From assembly GCF_014640255.1 (NCBI RefSeq), contig NZ_BMGP01000004.1:1-64000 (forward strand): DNA of 64,000 nucleotides, given 5' to 3'. The notes beneath the pieces are model-generated. The model searched no databases. It saw nothing but the letters and a program-made list of their open reading frames with translations, and was not told the origin of the DNA. Below, piece after piece: positions 25,309-35,003 of this stretch. The position numbers were made by a program, and so were the translations under genes. Each line of letters starts with the position of its first letter. Position 1 is the first letter of the stretch. This stretch comes from Subtercola lobariae (GTDB lineage Bacteria > Actinomycetota > Actinomycetes > Actinomycetales > Microbacteriaceae).

Positions 25309-27810
25309 CTACTCGACGATCGTCGCCGTACCCGCACCCGCCGCGTCAGCAGCGGTGATGGCCGCCAACGGCTCCGGCGACGTGGTGAGGAAGGTGAACT
25401 CCCCGTCGACGAAGTCGACGTAGATGTGGTCACCCGCATTGAGCTCGCCGAGCAGAATGCGCTCGGAGAGCCGATCTTCGACCTCGTTCTGCATGGCGCG
25501 ACGGAGCGGCCGAGCACCGAGCGACGGGTCGAAACCGACCTCGATGAGGCGCTCTTTCGCGGCCAGTGACAGCTCGATCGACAGGTCGCGGTCGAGCAAC
25601 CGATCGCGCAGACGCCCGATGAACAGGTCGACGATCTGCAGCAGCTCTTCTTTCGACAGCTGCGGGAAGACGATCGTGTCATCGACTCGGTTCAAGAACT
25701 CGGGCTTGAAGTGCTTCTTCAGCTCTTCGTTGACCTTGCCCTTCATGCGGTCGTACGACGTCGAAACGTTCGTCGTCGACTGGAAGCCGATGGGCGACCC
25801 GGTGATGTCTTTCGTACCGAGGTTGGTCGTCATGATGATGACCGTGTTCTTGAAGTCGACAACGCGACCCTGACCATCGGTCAACCGGCCCTCTTCCAGA
25901 ATCTGAAGCAGGGAGTTGAAGATATCCGGGTGGGCCTTCTCGATCTCATCGAACAGCACCACGCTGAAGGGCTTCCGACGAACCTTCTCGGTTAGCTGGC
26001 CACCCTCTTCGAAGCCGACGAATCCGGGAGGAGCACCGAACAGACGCGAAACGGTGTGCTTCTCGCCGTACTCCGACATGTCGAGCGAGATCAGAGCGTT
26101 CTCGTCGTCGAACAGGAATTCGGCGAGCGCCTTGGCGAGCTCGGTCTTACCAACACCCGTAGGGCCGGCGAAGATGAACGAACCCGAGGGGCGCTTCGGG
26201 TCTTTGAGGCCCGACCGCGTGCGGCGAATCGTGCGCGACAGAGCCGCGATGGCCTCTTCTTGCCCGATGACGCGCTCGTGCAGCGCCTTCTCCATGAACA
26301 TGAGCCTCGACGACTCTTCTTCGGTGAGCTTGAACACCGGGATGCCCGTGGCCTGAGCCAGAACTTCGGCAATCAGCCCCTCGTCGACGATGCCAGACGC
26401 CTTCACATCGCCCGACTTCCACTTCTTCTCGAGCCGAAGACGCTCACCGAGCAGGTTCTTCTCTTCGTCACGAAGCGAAGCGGCCTTCTCGAAGTCTTGC
26501 TCCTCGATCGCAGCCTCTTTGCGACCGCGAACAGTCGAGATGCGGTCGTCGAACTCGCGCAGCTCGGGCGGAGCCGAGAGGATCGAGAGACGCAGACGCG
26601 CGCCGGCCTCGTCGATCAAATCGATGGCCTTGTCGGGCAGGAAGCGGTCGGCAACGTAGCGGTCGGCGAGGTTCGCCGCTGCGACGATGGCGCCATCGGT
26701 GATCGACACCTTGTGGAACGCCTCGTACTTGTCGCGAAGCCCCTTCAAGATGTTGATCGTGTGAGGCAACGTGGGCTCGGCAACCTGAATCGGCTGGAAT
26801 CGACGTTCGAGCGCAGCATCCTTCTCGAAGTGCTTGCGGTACTCGTCGAGCGTGGTCGCACCGATGGTCTGCAGTTCACCGCGGGCGAGCAGTGGCTTCA
26901 GAATCGAAGCCGCATCGATTGCGCCCTCAGCAGCACCCGCACCGACGAGCGTGTGGATCTCATCGATGAACGTGATGATGTCGCCGCGGGTGCGAATCTC
27001 TTTGGTGACCTTCTTCAGGCGCTCTTCGAAATCGCCCCGGTATCTCGAACCCGCGATGAGCGAACCGAGGTCGAGCGTGTACAGCTGCTTGTCTTTCAGC
27101 GTCTCCGGCACGTCACCGCGAACAATCGCCTGGGCTAGGCCCTCGACGACAGCGGTCTTTCCCACGCCTGGTTCACCAATGAGAACAGGGTTGTTCTTCG
27201 ATCGGCGCGACAGAATCTGCATCACGCGCTCGATCTCTTTCTCGCGCCCGATGACCGGGTCGAGTTTGTTGTCTCGAGCAGCCTGCGTGAGGTTGCGGCC
27301 GAACTGGTCGAGAATCTGCGACCCCTTGTCGGGAGCCTGGTCATTGCCTCCCACAGCAACAGCCTCCTTGCCTTGGTAACCCGAGAGGAGCTGAATGACC
27401 TGCTGGCGAACTCGGTTGAGGTCAGCGCCGAGCTTCACGAGAACCTGGGCTGCAACACCCTCGCCCTCGCGAATGAGACCGAGCAGAATGTGCTCGGTGC
27501 CGATGTAGTTGTGGCCGAGCTGCAGAGCCTCCCGAAGTGAGAGCTCGAGCACCTTCTTCGCCCGCGGCGTGAACGGGATGTGACCCGTCGGCTGCTGCTG
27601 GCCCTGGCCGATGATGTCTTGCACCTGCTCGCGCACTGCGTCGAGCGAAATGCCGAGGGATTCGAGAGCCTTGGCGGCTACACCCTCACCTTCGTGGATG
27701 AGCCCGAGCAGAATGTGCTCGGTACCGATGTAGTTGTGGTTGAGCATCTTGGCTTCTTCTTGGGCCAAAACGACGACGCGACGGGCTCGGTCTGTGAATC
27801 TCTCAAACAT
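25309..27810 (-). CDS. clpC: ATP-dependent Clp protease ATP-binding subunit ClpC
   Basis: 833 residues from ATG 27810, with AAGGAG five bases upstream; a GTG two codons earlier is in frame but overlaps that site. Two Clp-N repeats ([15 protein letters not shown] and [15 protein letters not shown]), AAA module 1 with [15 protein letters not shown], a central UVR-like coiled-coil, and AAA module 2 with [19 protein letters not shown] are all present. The C-terminal part has [19 protein letters not shown]. It unfolds substrates for ClpP. I saw no convincing ClgR or HspR site upstream. Confidence 0.97.
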   Translation of the reverse strand: MFERFTDRARRVVVLAQEEAKMLNHNYIGTEHILLGLIHEGEGVAAKALESLGISLDAVREQVQDIIGQGQQQPTGHIPFTPRAKKVLELSLREALQLGHNYIGTEHILLGLIREGEGVAAQVLVKLGADLNRVRQQVIQLLSGYQGKEAVAVGGNDQAPDKGSQILDQFGRNLTQAARDNKLDPVIGREKEIERVMQILSRRSKNNPVLIGEPGVGKTAVVEGLAQAIVRGDVPETLKDKQLYTLDLGSLIAGSRYRGDFEERLKKVTKEIRTRGDIITFIDEIHTLVGAGAAEGAIDAASILKPLLARGELQTIGATTLDEYRKHFEKDAALERRFQPIQVAEPTLPHTINILKGLRDKYEAFHKVSITDGAIVAAANLADRYVADRFLPDKAIDLIDEAGARLRLSILSAPPELREFDDRISTVRGRKEAAIEEQDFEKAASLRDEEKNLLGERLRLEKKWKSGDVKASGIVDEGLIAEVLAQATGIPVFKLTEEESSRLMFMEKALHERVIGQEEAIAALSRTIRRTRSGLKDPKRPSGSFIFAGPTGVGKTELAKALAEFLFDDENALISLDMSEYGEKHTVSRLFGAPPGFVGFEEGGQLTEKVRRKPFSVVLFDEIEKAHPDIFNSLLQILEEGRLTDGQGRVVDFKNTVIIMTTNLGTKDITGSPIGFQSTTNVSTSYDRMKGKVNEELKKHFKPEFLNRVDDTIVFPQLSKEELLQIVDLFIGRLRDRLLDRDLSIELSLAAKERLIEVGFDPSLGARPLRRAMQNEVEDRLSERILLGELNAGDHIYVDFVDGEFTFLTTSPEPLAAITAADAAGAGTATIVE

Positions 27811-27954
27811 GCGCACTCCTTGGGTACCGGGGCAGAGACGGTATCCGGTACATAAAGGTTAACGATCCCGTGAAGCCTCGGGGGCTGTGTTCGCCCTAGG
27901 CATACATCGGGCATCCGGATGCCCGCCCGGCCCCCGAGGGCCAGCCTTCACCGC

Positions 27955-29532
27955 CTATTGTTCTGAGAAGCGGTACTGCGAGCGGCCGAAGTACTCGTCG
28001 CTACCCGACAGTCCGGCCCGCAGGCCCGAGTCGCCGATCTGCAACGCGATCGACACCCAGCCCGCTAGACCGTTCGGATCGGGGGTACGGCCGAGATAGT
28101 GCTCGTACATGAGCGAGACGCGCTCGCTGATGGTTTCGGTCGAATCCCAGAACTGGGCGACGACCCAATCTCGGCCGTGCTGGTTGACGAGATTCGACCA
28201 AAAAGCGTAGTCGGCGCTCGTGCCTTCGCGGTGCAGAAGCGTCTCGTAGATCGCCTTCATGAACGACGTGTTGTTGCCACCGTTGTTGTTGAAGTACTCC
28301 TGAGACGCGTAGAACGACGTCTCGATATCATCGGTGGTGATGCGGCCCTGCTGCATCCAGTGCAGCCAGTCGAGCCGGCCGGCCGGGTCGGCCCCTCGCC
28401 CGAGAATGGTCTGGTAGGCCGCATTGATACGGATGAGTCGGTACTCGTCACTCGTTACGAACCCCGTCGACACCGCACCGAGCGGCAGGCCGCGAGCGAA
28501 CTGGGCGCGCCAGAACGATACCTCGGTCGGGCCGGGCAGGCGCCCCAGGAAGTCCCAGTACAGCGCGTTCACCACGGAGTTGATCTGCGGTTCGACGCCG
28601 GCCACAGGCGCGATGAGGCGTCGCATGATCACGTTGATCGTGGCCTGACTGGCAGCGCCAACGACGAATGACGTCGAATCTGAAGCGCTGGCGTAGTTGC
28701 TGGAACCGCCTTCGTTCACTGCGAACATCTCGTACGGAGGGTTGTCTCCTGTGTTCGGGTACAGCCCATCGAGCGAGTATGAGCCGTCGGCATCCAGTGT
28801 GTCTGCCTGGGCGATCGGCTTCCAGTAACCCGGTTTCGTGGTGTCAGGTATCGCAGCGAAGACCCCCGTGGTCGCCACAGGCGGAGGGGCCGTGCAGCCT
28901 TCGCACGTGATGTTTCCGACGACCTTTGCGCTCGGCACCATCATCCAGGTGATGAGTTGGGCCTGACCATCCGTCACCGTGACCTGGTTGCCGCTCGGGT
29001 TCGTGAACGTCGATTCCCACCAGTTCACGACGGGCTGGCCGCCTTTGGTCGTATCGGTGAAGAGCACCCAATAGTTTGCCGGTGCGAGCCCCGCGATGCT
29101 GAAAGTGCCGTCGGACTCTGAAACGGCGCTGCTTGAGAATTTCACGCCGCCGTTGTCATCGAACAGGAGGGCCGTGACAGTCACTCCGGCGATCGTCCGT
29201 CCCCCGTTGCTGTCGCGAACATCTCCGCTGATGCTCGCTGTACTACCGGCCGACGCCTTATCCTCCGACTGGGCCTGCGGACTCTTTGCGATAGGGGCCG
29301 ACGTGTCGGGAACGCTCATCGGATGCGTCGGGGCCGGTAATGCCTCGAGCTGGCCCGGCGACGCGGTCGGCGAAGGGAGCGATGCAGTCTTTGGGAGAGA
29401 GGCCAGGGTTGCGGACGCAACCGCGGGTGTTGAAGACGCAACTGCCGGTGTCGCGGAGGCGAACGCGGGCGTCACCGCGAAGGTGGTGCCAACGACGACA
29501 AGTACGGCGACAGCCGCGGTAATGATTTTCAT
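27955..29532 (-). CDS. Secreted DUF4214 protein with N-terminal beta-sandwich domain
   Basis: 525 residues from ATG 29532. A signal peptide (MKIITAAVAVLVVVGTTFAVTPAFASA) leads to a Ser/Pro/Ala-rich stretch with repeated ASATPAVASSTPAVAS. Next is a carboxypeptidase-regulatory-like domain (ISGDVRDSNGGRTIAGVTVTALLF...GTFSIAGLAPANYWVLFTD). The C-terminal half carries two DUF4214-type repeats (VNALYWDFLGRLPGPTEVSFWRAQFARG; NAAYQTILGRGADPAGRLDWLHWMQQG; MYEHYLGRTPDPNGLAGWV). DUF4214 occurs in S-layer and surface proteins. It is divergent from the wall-anchored protein at 29688 and probably co-functions with it. Confidence 0.85.
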   Translation of the reverse strand: MKIITAAVAVLVVVGTTFAVTPAFASATPAVASSTPAVASATLASLPKTASLPSPTASPGQLEALPAPTHPMSVPDTSAPIAKSPQAQSEDKASAGSTASISGDVRDSNGGRTIAGVTVTALLFDDNGGVKFSSSAVSESDGTFSIAGLAPANYWVLFTDTTKGGQPVVNWWESTFTNPSGNQVTVTDGQAQLITWMMVPSAKVVGNITCEGCTAPPPVATTGVFAAIPDTTKPGYWKPIAQADTLDADGSYSLDGLYPNTGDNPPYEMFAVNEGGSSNYASASDSTSFVVGAASQATINVIMRRLIAPVAGVEPQINSVVNALYWDFLGRLPGPTEVSFWRAQFARGLPLGAVSTGFVTSDEYRLIRINAAYQTILGRGADPAGRLDWLHWMQQGRITTDDIETSFYASQEYFNNNGGNNTSFMKAIYETLLHREGTSADYAFWSNLVNQHGRDWVVAQFWDSTETISERVSLMYEHYLGRTPDPNGLAGWVSIALQIGDSGLRAGLSGSDEYFGRSQYRFSEQ

Positions 29533-29687
29533 TTGTAACCCCAATGTGCCTTACCTCGATGGTTCTCCAGCGAGCCATCGCCCCCAGGCGATCCAAACAG
29601 AAGCTATCAGAGATTTTGCCTCGGTGGATGCTCGCCCCTATGCTGAGCGGATTCGTCGTCGAATACTTTCCACCGGGGGAATCACAG

Positions 29688-31469
29688 TTGAATTTTCGTT
29701 CGCGCGCGCTGCGCGTCGCCTTTGTCGCAGCACTTACGATCGGCGTGTCTGGATTGGGCGCGGGGCTCGCCCCGGCGGCATCCGCCACGCCGTATTCGCA
29801 CGCATCGTCGTTGTTGGCGTCGGCGTCGGCGAATGCCGGCTTTCCCTCGAGCAGCCCAGTCACTCCGATCGCCGGACACGAGGTCGACACCGGCGTCATC
29901 GTGCTGGAGTTCGATCCCTCGCAGGCCGGTTTGTCCGCGGCGGTGAGCACGCCAGACCCCGCAGATTCGACAGCCATCTCGACGCAGACAGGCACCATCG
30001 CGGCCGACGGCTCGGTCACCATTCGCGACTTCGCCGGCCCGGCAGCGGTCTACCTTCAATCGGCGGATGGGCAGGTTCACGAGCTGGGCGGCGTGCCCCT
30101 GCCGGGCACCACGACGCATCGCCAGGCTGCTTCGATCTACCGTGGCCAGACCTGGACGTACGCGTATTCGAGCAACTCCGACACATTCACCGCGGTAGCC
30201 TTTCCCCCGACACCGGTGCAACCATCGACGGCAGCCGAAGTGGTCACCCAGATACCCATCACCCACTACACAGTGACGACATCGGGCGTAGCGGGCCAGG
30301 GCAACCTCGTCTTTCTGACGTTCTCATCTGTCAGCCCGAACGGCATCGGTGACCCGAACTACAGCAGCCAAGCGACGACGTACGTCTACGGAGCACCCGA
30401 TGCTGTCGGTGGCAGCTTTATCAACCACGGCACCTATCACGTCGTAATTCCCGCGCTCTATAGCTACGGCGTGCACACCGTTGCATCATTCGATAAGTAC
30501 GGGCGGCTGGTCGCCACGACCACCGTGGGTGATGCGACGATGCCGCCCGCGCCGCCCGGATCCAGCGCAGCCGCGCATCCGCTCGACACAGGCACCGTGC
30601 TGATTCAGGTCAGCAACATCATGTTCGGCACGATTTTCACTTCGACCGTCGCAGACCCCACGGCACCCGGCGCTCTCAGCGTCGTCAGCTCTAGCGTTGG
30701 TCATGGCGGTCTGGTCGCACTCACGAATTTCGCCGGGCCGGCGCGAATCGACGTCGAGTCGACACCTGAGAACAATTTCCCCGCAACATTGACTGGCGAA
30801 GTGAACATATATCGCGCGCAATTAGTGACGTACGGGTATCCCTCGGTGTCGAACGTCGACTCCAACCCCTTCGGACATTTCGGCCCGGCGCCGGCGCCCG
30901 TCATCCCCGCTTCGGCCGAAGAGGCCGAAGCCCTCACGCCTGTCGCGACGTCGACCGTCTCGCCGTCGTCGTGGCAGCCCGGATCAGACGTGACTCTCGA
31001 TGTGACGAATGTGACGCCCACCGCGGCCACCGACGACGCCTCCCTGACGGTCGATAACTACGTCTACAGCACCCCGACTTTGCTCGGTTCATCGACCATT
31101 TCACTCGCGACCGCGGCCTCTGACGGCAGCCACGCCTATTCGTTCGTCGTTCCCGGCGCCTTCACGTCAGGGGGGCATGTCGCTGCGTCTTTCGACCAGT
31201 TCGGGCGTCTCGTCACGCTCGACCGGCTGGATGGGGCCGTCACGGCGGCCGGCTCAAACCCGGCAATTGCACCGGCCGCGACGTCGACCTCGAGCTCAGA
31301 GGCCCCATCCCAGACGGCTACTGCCGCCGCGGCCGACGCTACCGCACTGGCGAATACCGGCCAGAACGACCTGATCCCCGCGGGAATCGCCGCGACCGTG
31401 CTCTTCGGAGCCGGTGCGATCGTGCTTGCGGTCTCGTACCGCCGGCGGGCATCCACTCGTCGCCGCTGA
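29688..31469 (+). CDS. LANTG wall-anchored surface protein
   Basis: 593 residues from a TTG start with GGGGGA eight bases upstream; two upstream ATGs lack a binding site. A signal peptide (RALRVAFVAALTIGVSGLGAGLAPAASA) leads the protein. Two or three similar extracellular beta-rich modules follow; the phrases VASFDKYGRLVATTTV and AASFDQFGRLVTLDRL mark two homologous repeats. The end is a sorting signal: LANTG, a hydrophobic stretch (IAATVLFGAGAIVLAVSY) and RRRASTRRR. LANTG departs from LPXTG but fits class E-type sortase signals of actinobacteria. No sortase gene is in the window. Confidence 0.85.
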   Translation: MNFRSRALRVAFVAALTIGVSGLGAGLAPAASATPYSHASSLLASASANAGFPSSSPVTPIAGHEVDTGVIVLEFDPSQAGLSAAVSTPDPADSTAISTQTGTIAADGSVTIRDFAGPAAVYLQSADGQVHELGGVPLPGTTTHRQAASIYRGQTWTYAYSSNSDTFTAVAFPPTPVQPSTAAEVVTQIPITHYTVTTSGVAGQGNLVFLTFSSVSPNGIGDPNYSSQATTYVYGAPDAVGGSFINHGTYHVVIPALYSYGVHTVASFDKYGRLVATTTVGDATMPPAPPGSSAAAHPLDTGTVLIQVSNIMFGTIFTSTVADPTAPGALSVVSSSVGHGGLVALTNFAGPARIDVESTPENNFPATLTGEVNIYRAQLVTYGYPSVSNVDSNPFGHFGPAPAPVIPASAEEAEALTPVATSTVSPSSWQPGSDVTLDVTNVTPTAATDDASLTVDNYVYSTPTLLGSSTISLATAASDGSHAYSFVVPGAFTSGGHVAASFDQFGRLVTLDRLDGAVTAAGSNPAIAPAATSTSSSEAPSQTATAAAADATALANTGQNDLIPAGIAATVLFGAGAIVLAVSYRRRASTRRR

Positions 31470-31580
31470 CCGCCGAACACACGATGAGCGGCGCATGCTA
31501 GGCGGAGCACAAGCCGCTGACCCGAATGAGAGTCGCTGGAGCCGCGCCCGAACCCGCCCCGGGGCTTCTACGATTACACC

Positions 31581-32645
31581 ATGAGCAACCTCGAGCGCGA
31601 TCCCGCCGAAGTCACCGAGTGTTCGAACGGCACGCCGGCCGGCGCTCCTACGGTGCTCCCCGACGGGACGGTGGGCACCGAACCTGCGCTCGAGATTCTG
31701 ACTCCGCGCGAGGTTCCGCTCGGCGGCCCCCGGGCCATGACGGTGCGCCGAACCCTGCCGAGCAAGGCGCGCAGCATGATCGGCGCGTGGTGCTTTCTCG
31801 ATCACTACGGCCCCGAGACTGTGGCGGCGACCGGCGGGATGCGCGTGCCACCGCACCCGCACACCGGACTGCAGACAGTCTCCTGGCTCTTCGAAGGCGA
31901 GATAGAGCACCGCGACAGCGTGGGCAGCTACGCCCTCGTGCGCCCGGGTGAACTCAACCTGATGACGGCGGGCCGAGGCGTGAGCCACTCTGAGGTATCG
32001 ACGCCCGGCACTACGACGCTGCACGGCGCTCAGCTCTGGGTCGCACTGCCCGACGCCGAGCGGCACCGCCTGCCGTCATTCGAGAGCCATGTCTCGAAGA
32101 AGGTCAGCGTCGGCGATGCGCAGCTTCAGGTGTTCATGGGCACACTGGGCGGCGTGTTCGCCGAGGCGCTGACGTTCAGTGCGCTGGTGGCTGCGCAGAT
32201 CGATCTGCCGGCGGGCGGCAGTGTCACGCTCGACGTGTCAGCAGAGCACGAACACGGAGTGTTGATCGATTCTGGGCGGGCGAGCATCCTGAACCGAATC
32301 GTCGAGCAGCACGAGCTGGCGTATCTGGCCCCCGGATGCTCGAGTCTTACCATTACGGCCGCCGATGCCCCCGCGCGATTGTTACTTATCGGCGGCGAAC
32401 CCCTCGGCGAGAAGATTCTCATGTGGTGGAACTTCGTGGGCCGCACTCACGAAGAAGTGGTCGCCTATCGTGCCGCTTGGCAGGCGGAGGCCGTCGGCAT
32501 CGATACTCCCGCGCCGCCCGGAACCGAGGGCTTCTTCGTGCCCACCCTGCCCGGCACCGCGCCCGACTTCGAGGGCGGCCCGCTGCCCGCTCCCGCGCTC
32601 CCCTCCGTGCGCCTGAAGCCCCGCCCTGACCCGCCCGCCGGTTGA
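31581..32645 (+). CDS. Pirin-family protein
   Basis: 354 residues. The N-terminal cupin has FLDHYGPE, PHPHTGLQTVSWLFEGEIEHRDS and the metal-ligand set His/His/His/Glu of the pirin motif, then AGRGVSHSE. The C-terminal cupin contains LLLIGGEPLGEKILMWWNFVGRTHEEV. Pirins bind iron; some have quercetinase activity. The stop codon lies inside the palindrome at 32640-32724, so that repeat supplies the 3' end of the gene. Confidence 0.92.
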   Translation: MSNLERDPAEVTECSNGTPAGAPTVLPDGTVGTEPALEILTPREVPLGGPRAMTVRRTLPSKARSMIGAWCFLDHYGPETVAATGGMRVPPHPHTGLQTVSWLFEGEIEHRDSVGSYALVRPGELNLMTAGRGVSHSEVSTPGTTTLHGAQLWVALPDAERHRLPSFESHVSKKVSVGDAQLQVFMGTLGGVFAEALTFSALVAAQIDLPAGGSVTLDVSAEHEHGVLIDSGRASILNRIVEQHELAYLAPGCSSLTITAADAPARLLLIGGEPLGEKILMWWNFVGRTHEEVVAYRAAWQAEAVGIDTPAPPGTEGFFVPTLPGTAPDFEGGPLPAPALPSVRLKPRPDPPAG

Positions 32646-32724
32646 GTAGCCACGCGACAGCGAGGCGTATCGAAAAACCGCACCTCGACTCGGTTTCGAT
32701 ACGCGGCTACGCCGCTACTCAACC
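32640..32724. repeat. GGTTGAGTAG-type extragenic palindrome
   Basis: GGTTGAGTAG (32640-32649) pairs with CTACTCAACC (32715-32724). Inner blocks GCGTATCGAAA and TTTCGATACGC also pair. This palindrome family, in the form GGTTGAGTAGC...GTATCGAAACC, is common in Microbacteriaceae genomes. It sits between the convergent pirin and cls genes and probably stops both messages. Confidence 0.85.
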
Positions 32725-32729
32725 AGCGG

Positions 32730-34187
32730 CTACTGCAGGCCGGAGGTCAGCCGCGCGAGGTTGTCGAGGATGGTCGAACGGAGGGGCTGCTTCTCCCACT
32801 CGTCGAGCGTGAGCTCGCGGCTCTGCGCTCGATAGCCGTCTTCAACCACGCGCATGTCACGCACAAACGACGCGCCGCGCACCATCATCGAGACCTCCAT
32901 GTTGAGGCTGAACGAGCGGATGTCCATGTTGCTCGACCCGATCACCGCCACATCGTCGTCGATCGTGAAGTGCTTCGCGTGCAAGATGTACGGCGCCCGG
33001 TACATCCAGATCTGCACGCCCGCCCGCAGCAGCGCCTCGTAGTACGAACGTTGAGCGTGGTAGACGAGCGCCTGGTCGCCGATCTCCGAGACGAACAGCT
33101 GCACCTCGACCCCGCGCTGCGTGGCAGTCGTGATGGCGTAGAGCATCGAGTCGTCGGGCACGAAGTACGGCGACGTGATGATGATGCGTTTCTGCGCGTA
33201 ATACAGCAGCGCCAGAAAGAGGCGCAGATTGTTCTCGCCGTCGAAGCCGGGCCCGCTCGGCACCACCTGGCAGTCGAGCGCATCATCGGTGTCGAACACT
33301 ACGGCGGGCGTGATCGCCTCGGTCTCGCGCAGCAGCAATTCGTTGGTCTCGCTGTACCAATCGGTGATGAAAATGGCGTTCAGACCGTTCACAATGGGGC
33401 CCTGCACCCGCGTCATGATGTCTCTCCACTGCAGACCGCGTCGCTTATTGGCGCGCGAGTTGTAGCTGCGGTCGATCAGGTTCTGCGACCCCATGTATCC
33501 CACGCGCCCGTCGATGACGAGCACCTTGCGATGGTTGCGCAGATCGGGCCGCTGCCATCTGCCCCGGTAGGGCTGAACGGGCAGCATGAAGCTCCAGCTG
33601 ACGCCGATCTTCTTCAGCTGTTTGATCGTGCGGCGGTGGCCCGGCGAGCGAATGGATGCCACGTGGTCGAGCAACACCCGAACGATCACCCCGCGCTTCA
33701 CCGCCGCCTCGAGCGCCCCGAAGAACAACTTGGTCGCCGGGTCGTACGACATGATGTAGAACTCGCAGTGCACGAAACGCGTGGCGGTGTTGATGTCGGC
33801 GGTCATCTCGGCGAGCGACTGCGCGTAGTCGCCGATCAGCCTGGCCTTGTTTCCACCCACCAGAGGCATGGCGCCGAGGTGGCGGTTGAGCTCGACCACA
33901 GATCGCAACCACGCGGGCCATGGATGATCGTTGCTGACCTGATCGATACCTTCGGTGGTCTCGATGATGAAGTCGTTGATCGCTTGCTGTTTGTCTCGCC
34001 GTTTCTTGGGCAGTTTGTAACTACCGATGATCAGAAAGACGATCAACCCGAGGTACGGGATCAAGAAGATGGCGAGCAACCAGGCCATCGCCGAACTCGG
34101 CCGCCTGTTTCGGGGCACCACGATGATGGCGGTGATTCGAACGCCGAGATCGAACAGAAAAAGCAGAACGATGACGATGGCGACCAT
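32730..34187 (-). CDS. cls: Cardiolipin synthase (PLD superfamily)
   Basis: 485 residues from ATG 34187; a longer form from a TTG at 34241 would read into the 15-bp repeats and is less likely. Two N-terminal membrane segments (VAIVIVLLFLFDLGVRITAIIVV; MAWLLAIFLIPYLGLIVFLIIG) precede two HKD motifs: RNHRKVLVIDGRVGYMGSQN and LHAKHFTIDDDVAVIGSSN. It joins phosphatidyl groups to form cardiolipin at the membrane. The tail STILDNLARLTSGLQ matches the usual cls end. Confidence 0.92.
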   Translation of the reverse strand: MVAIVIVLLFLFDLGVRITAIIVVPRNRRPSSAMAWLLAIFLIPYLGLIVFLIIGSYKLPKKRRDKQQAINDFIIETTEGIDQVSNDHPWPAWLRSVVELNRHLGAMPLVGGNKARLIGDYAQSLAEMTADINTATRFVHCEFYIMSYDPATKLFFGALEAAVKRGVIVRVLLDHVASIRSPGHRRTIKQLKKIGVSWSFMLPVQPYRGRWQRPDLRNHRKVLVIDGRVGYMGSQNLIDRSYNSRANKRRGLQWRDIMTRVQGPIVNGLNAIFITDWYSETNELLLRETEAITPAVVFDTDDALDCQVVPSGPGFDGENNLRLFLALLYYAQKRIIITSPYFVPDDSMLYAITTATQRGVEVQLFVSEIGDQALVYHAQRSYYEALLRAGVQIWMYRAPYILHAKHFTIDDDVAVIGSSNMDIRSFSLNMEVSMMVRGASFVRDMRVVEDGYRAQSRELTLDEWEKQPLRSTILDNLARLTSGLQ

Positions 34188-34215
34188 CTCAGACCCGTCG
34201 ATGGGCAGCACCTTC

Positions 34216-34260
34216 CGTTGACGCAAAACACGTTGACGCAAATCATGTTGACGCGAATCA
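34216..34260. repeat. Three tandem 15-bp repeats upstream of cls
   Basis: Copies at 34216-34230, 34231-34245 and 34246-34260 read CGTTGACGCAAAACA, CGTTGACGCAAATCA and TGTTGACGCGAATCA. They lie 29-73 bases upstream of the chosen cls start, in the promoter region. A regulator-binding site is possible; no match to a known box is claimed. Confidence 0.7.
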
Positions 34261-34345
34261 GCTAGTCAACCGTATCGTCTTGGCGGGCGCGCCCGCGCAG
34301 CTAGTGCGACACCCCAGGCCGTCCGGGAAGCGGCGTGAAACAGCT

Positions 34346-34504
34346 CTACAGCCCGCGCTTGGCGCGCTCTTCGTCCTCGTACTTCGCCAGAGTCTTGCGT
34401 TCGGTCTTGTCAGAGCGCATGATCGCTCGCATGATGAACCAGAACAGAAGGCCGACGGCGACCGTCGGCAGTAGCGCAGCGAAGTCAGCCCAGATGCCAT
34501 CCAT
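34346..34504 (-). CDS. Small single-span membrane protein (52 residues)
   Basis: ATG 34504 to TAG 34346. The translation begins MDGIWADFAALLPTVAVG and continues through a membrane segment LLFWFIMRAIM to a charged tail (RSDKTERKTLAKYEDEERAK) ending in RGL. It has the look of a conserved small actinobacterial membrane protein. It follows the lysS cluster on the same strand, 49 bases after the 34554-34832 gene. Function unknown. Confidence 0.7.
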   Translation of the reverse strand: MDGIWADFAALLPTVAVGLLFWFIMRAIMRSDKTERKTLAKYEDEERAKRGL

Positions 34505-34553
34505 AACTCTTCAACAATACGCCTTCAAAAAGTGAGGCGAATCTCGGCCGCTC

Positions 34554-34832
34554 TCAGTGGGACTTTGTGATGAAGTCGACGAATCCCACGATCAAGAACG
34601 TCAGTCCGACTCCCGCCACAATGAGGCGGGCAGCGACGAGCCTGCGGTGTTTCTCGTGTTCTTCGGCCGCCAGCTCTTCGGGGGTCTTCGCCTGCTCAGG
34701 CGCATCCGCATCACTTGTATTCGAATTCTCATCAGACGCACTCAGCGCGTCAGTCGCACTCAGCGCGCGCTTGTCGCCCGAGACGGGCGGCCCGTCGAGC
34801 CCCCCGGGCTTACCGGGTTCGAGTGAACTCAT
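34554..34832 (-). CDS. Small tail-anchored membrane protein (92 residues)
   Basis: Residues 1-55 are polar and acidic (GGLDGPPVSGDKRALSATDA...). A charged helix EELAAEEHEKHRRLVAARL then leads into the C-terminal membrane segment IVAGVGLTFLIVGFVDFI and the end TKSH. Its ATG overlaps the stop of the upstream 54-residue gene (TGATG). The two probably form a pair of small membrane proteins cotranscribed with lysS. Function unknown. Confidence 0.75.
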   Translation of the reverse strand: MSSLEPGKPGGLDGPPVSGDKRALSATDALSASDENSNTSDADAPEQAKTPEELAAEEHEKHRRLVAARLIVAGVGLTFLIVGFVDFITKSH

Positions 34833-34996
34833 CAGTGGCCTCCCGTAACGATGCCGTAGATTCCGCTGATCAAGAAGTACAGCCCGACGGCGGCCACCCC
34901 GACCCAGATCGCAATTCGCCCGCTCGACGGCTTCTTCGGTGTCTTGTCGTCGGGATCGGCACTCCTTTTGGCAGGCTCTTCGGGTATGTAACTCAT
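34832..34996 (-). CDS. Small tail-anchored membrane protein (54 residues)
   Basis: ATG 34996 to TGA 34832. It begins MSYIPEEPAKRSADPDDKT, with a basic stretch PKKPSSGR, then a C-terminal membrane segment IAIWVGVAAVGLYFLISGIYGIV and a GGH end. It starts seven bases after the lysS stop, so it is in the lysS message, and it overlaps the next gene by one base. Function unknown. Confidence 0.72.
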   Translation of the reverse strand: MSYIPEEPAKRSADPDDKTPKKPSSGRIAIWVGVAAVGLYFLISGIYGIVTGGH

Positions 34997-35003
34997 GTCA
35001 AGT

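Noticed and set aside
27811-27954. ClgR or heat-shock operator upstream of clpC
   Set aside because: Only partial matches (GTTCGCCC...GGCAT) were seen; not enough for a site call.
34216-34260. CRISPR-like or coding repeat upstream of cls
   Set aside because: Units are directly joined with no spacers, and the frame through them has only a TTG start without a binding site.
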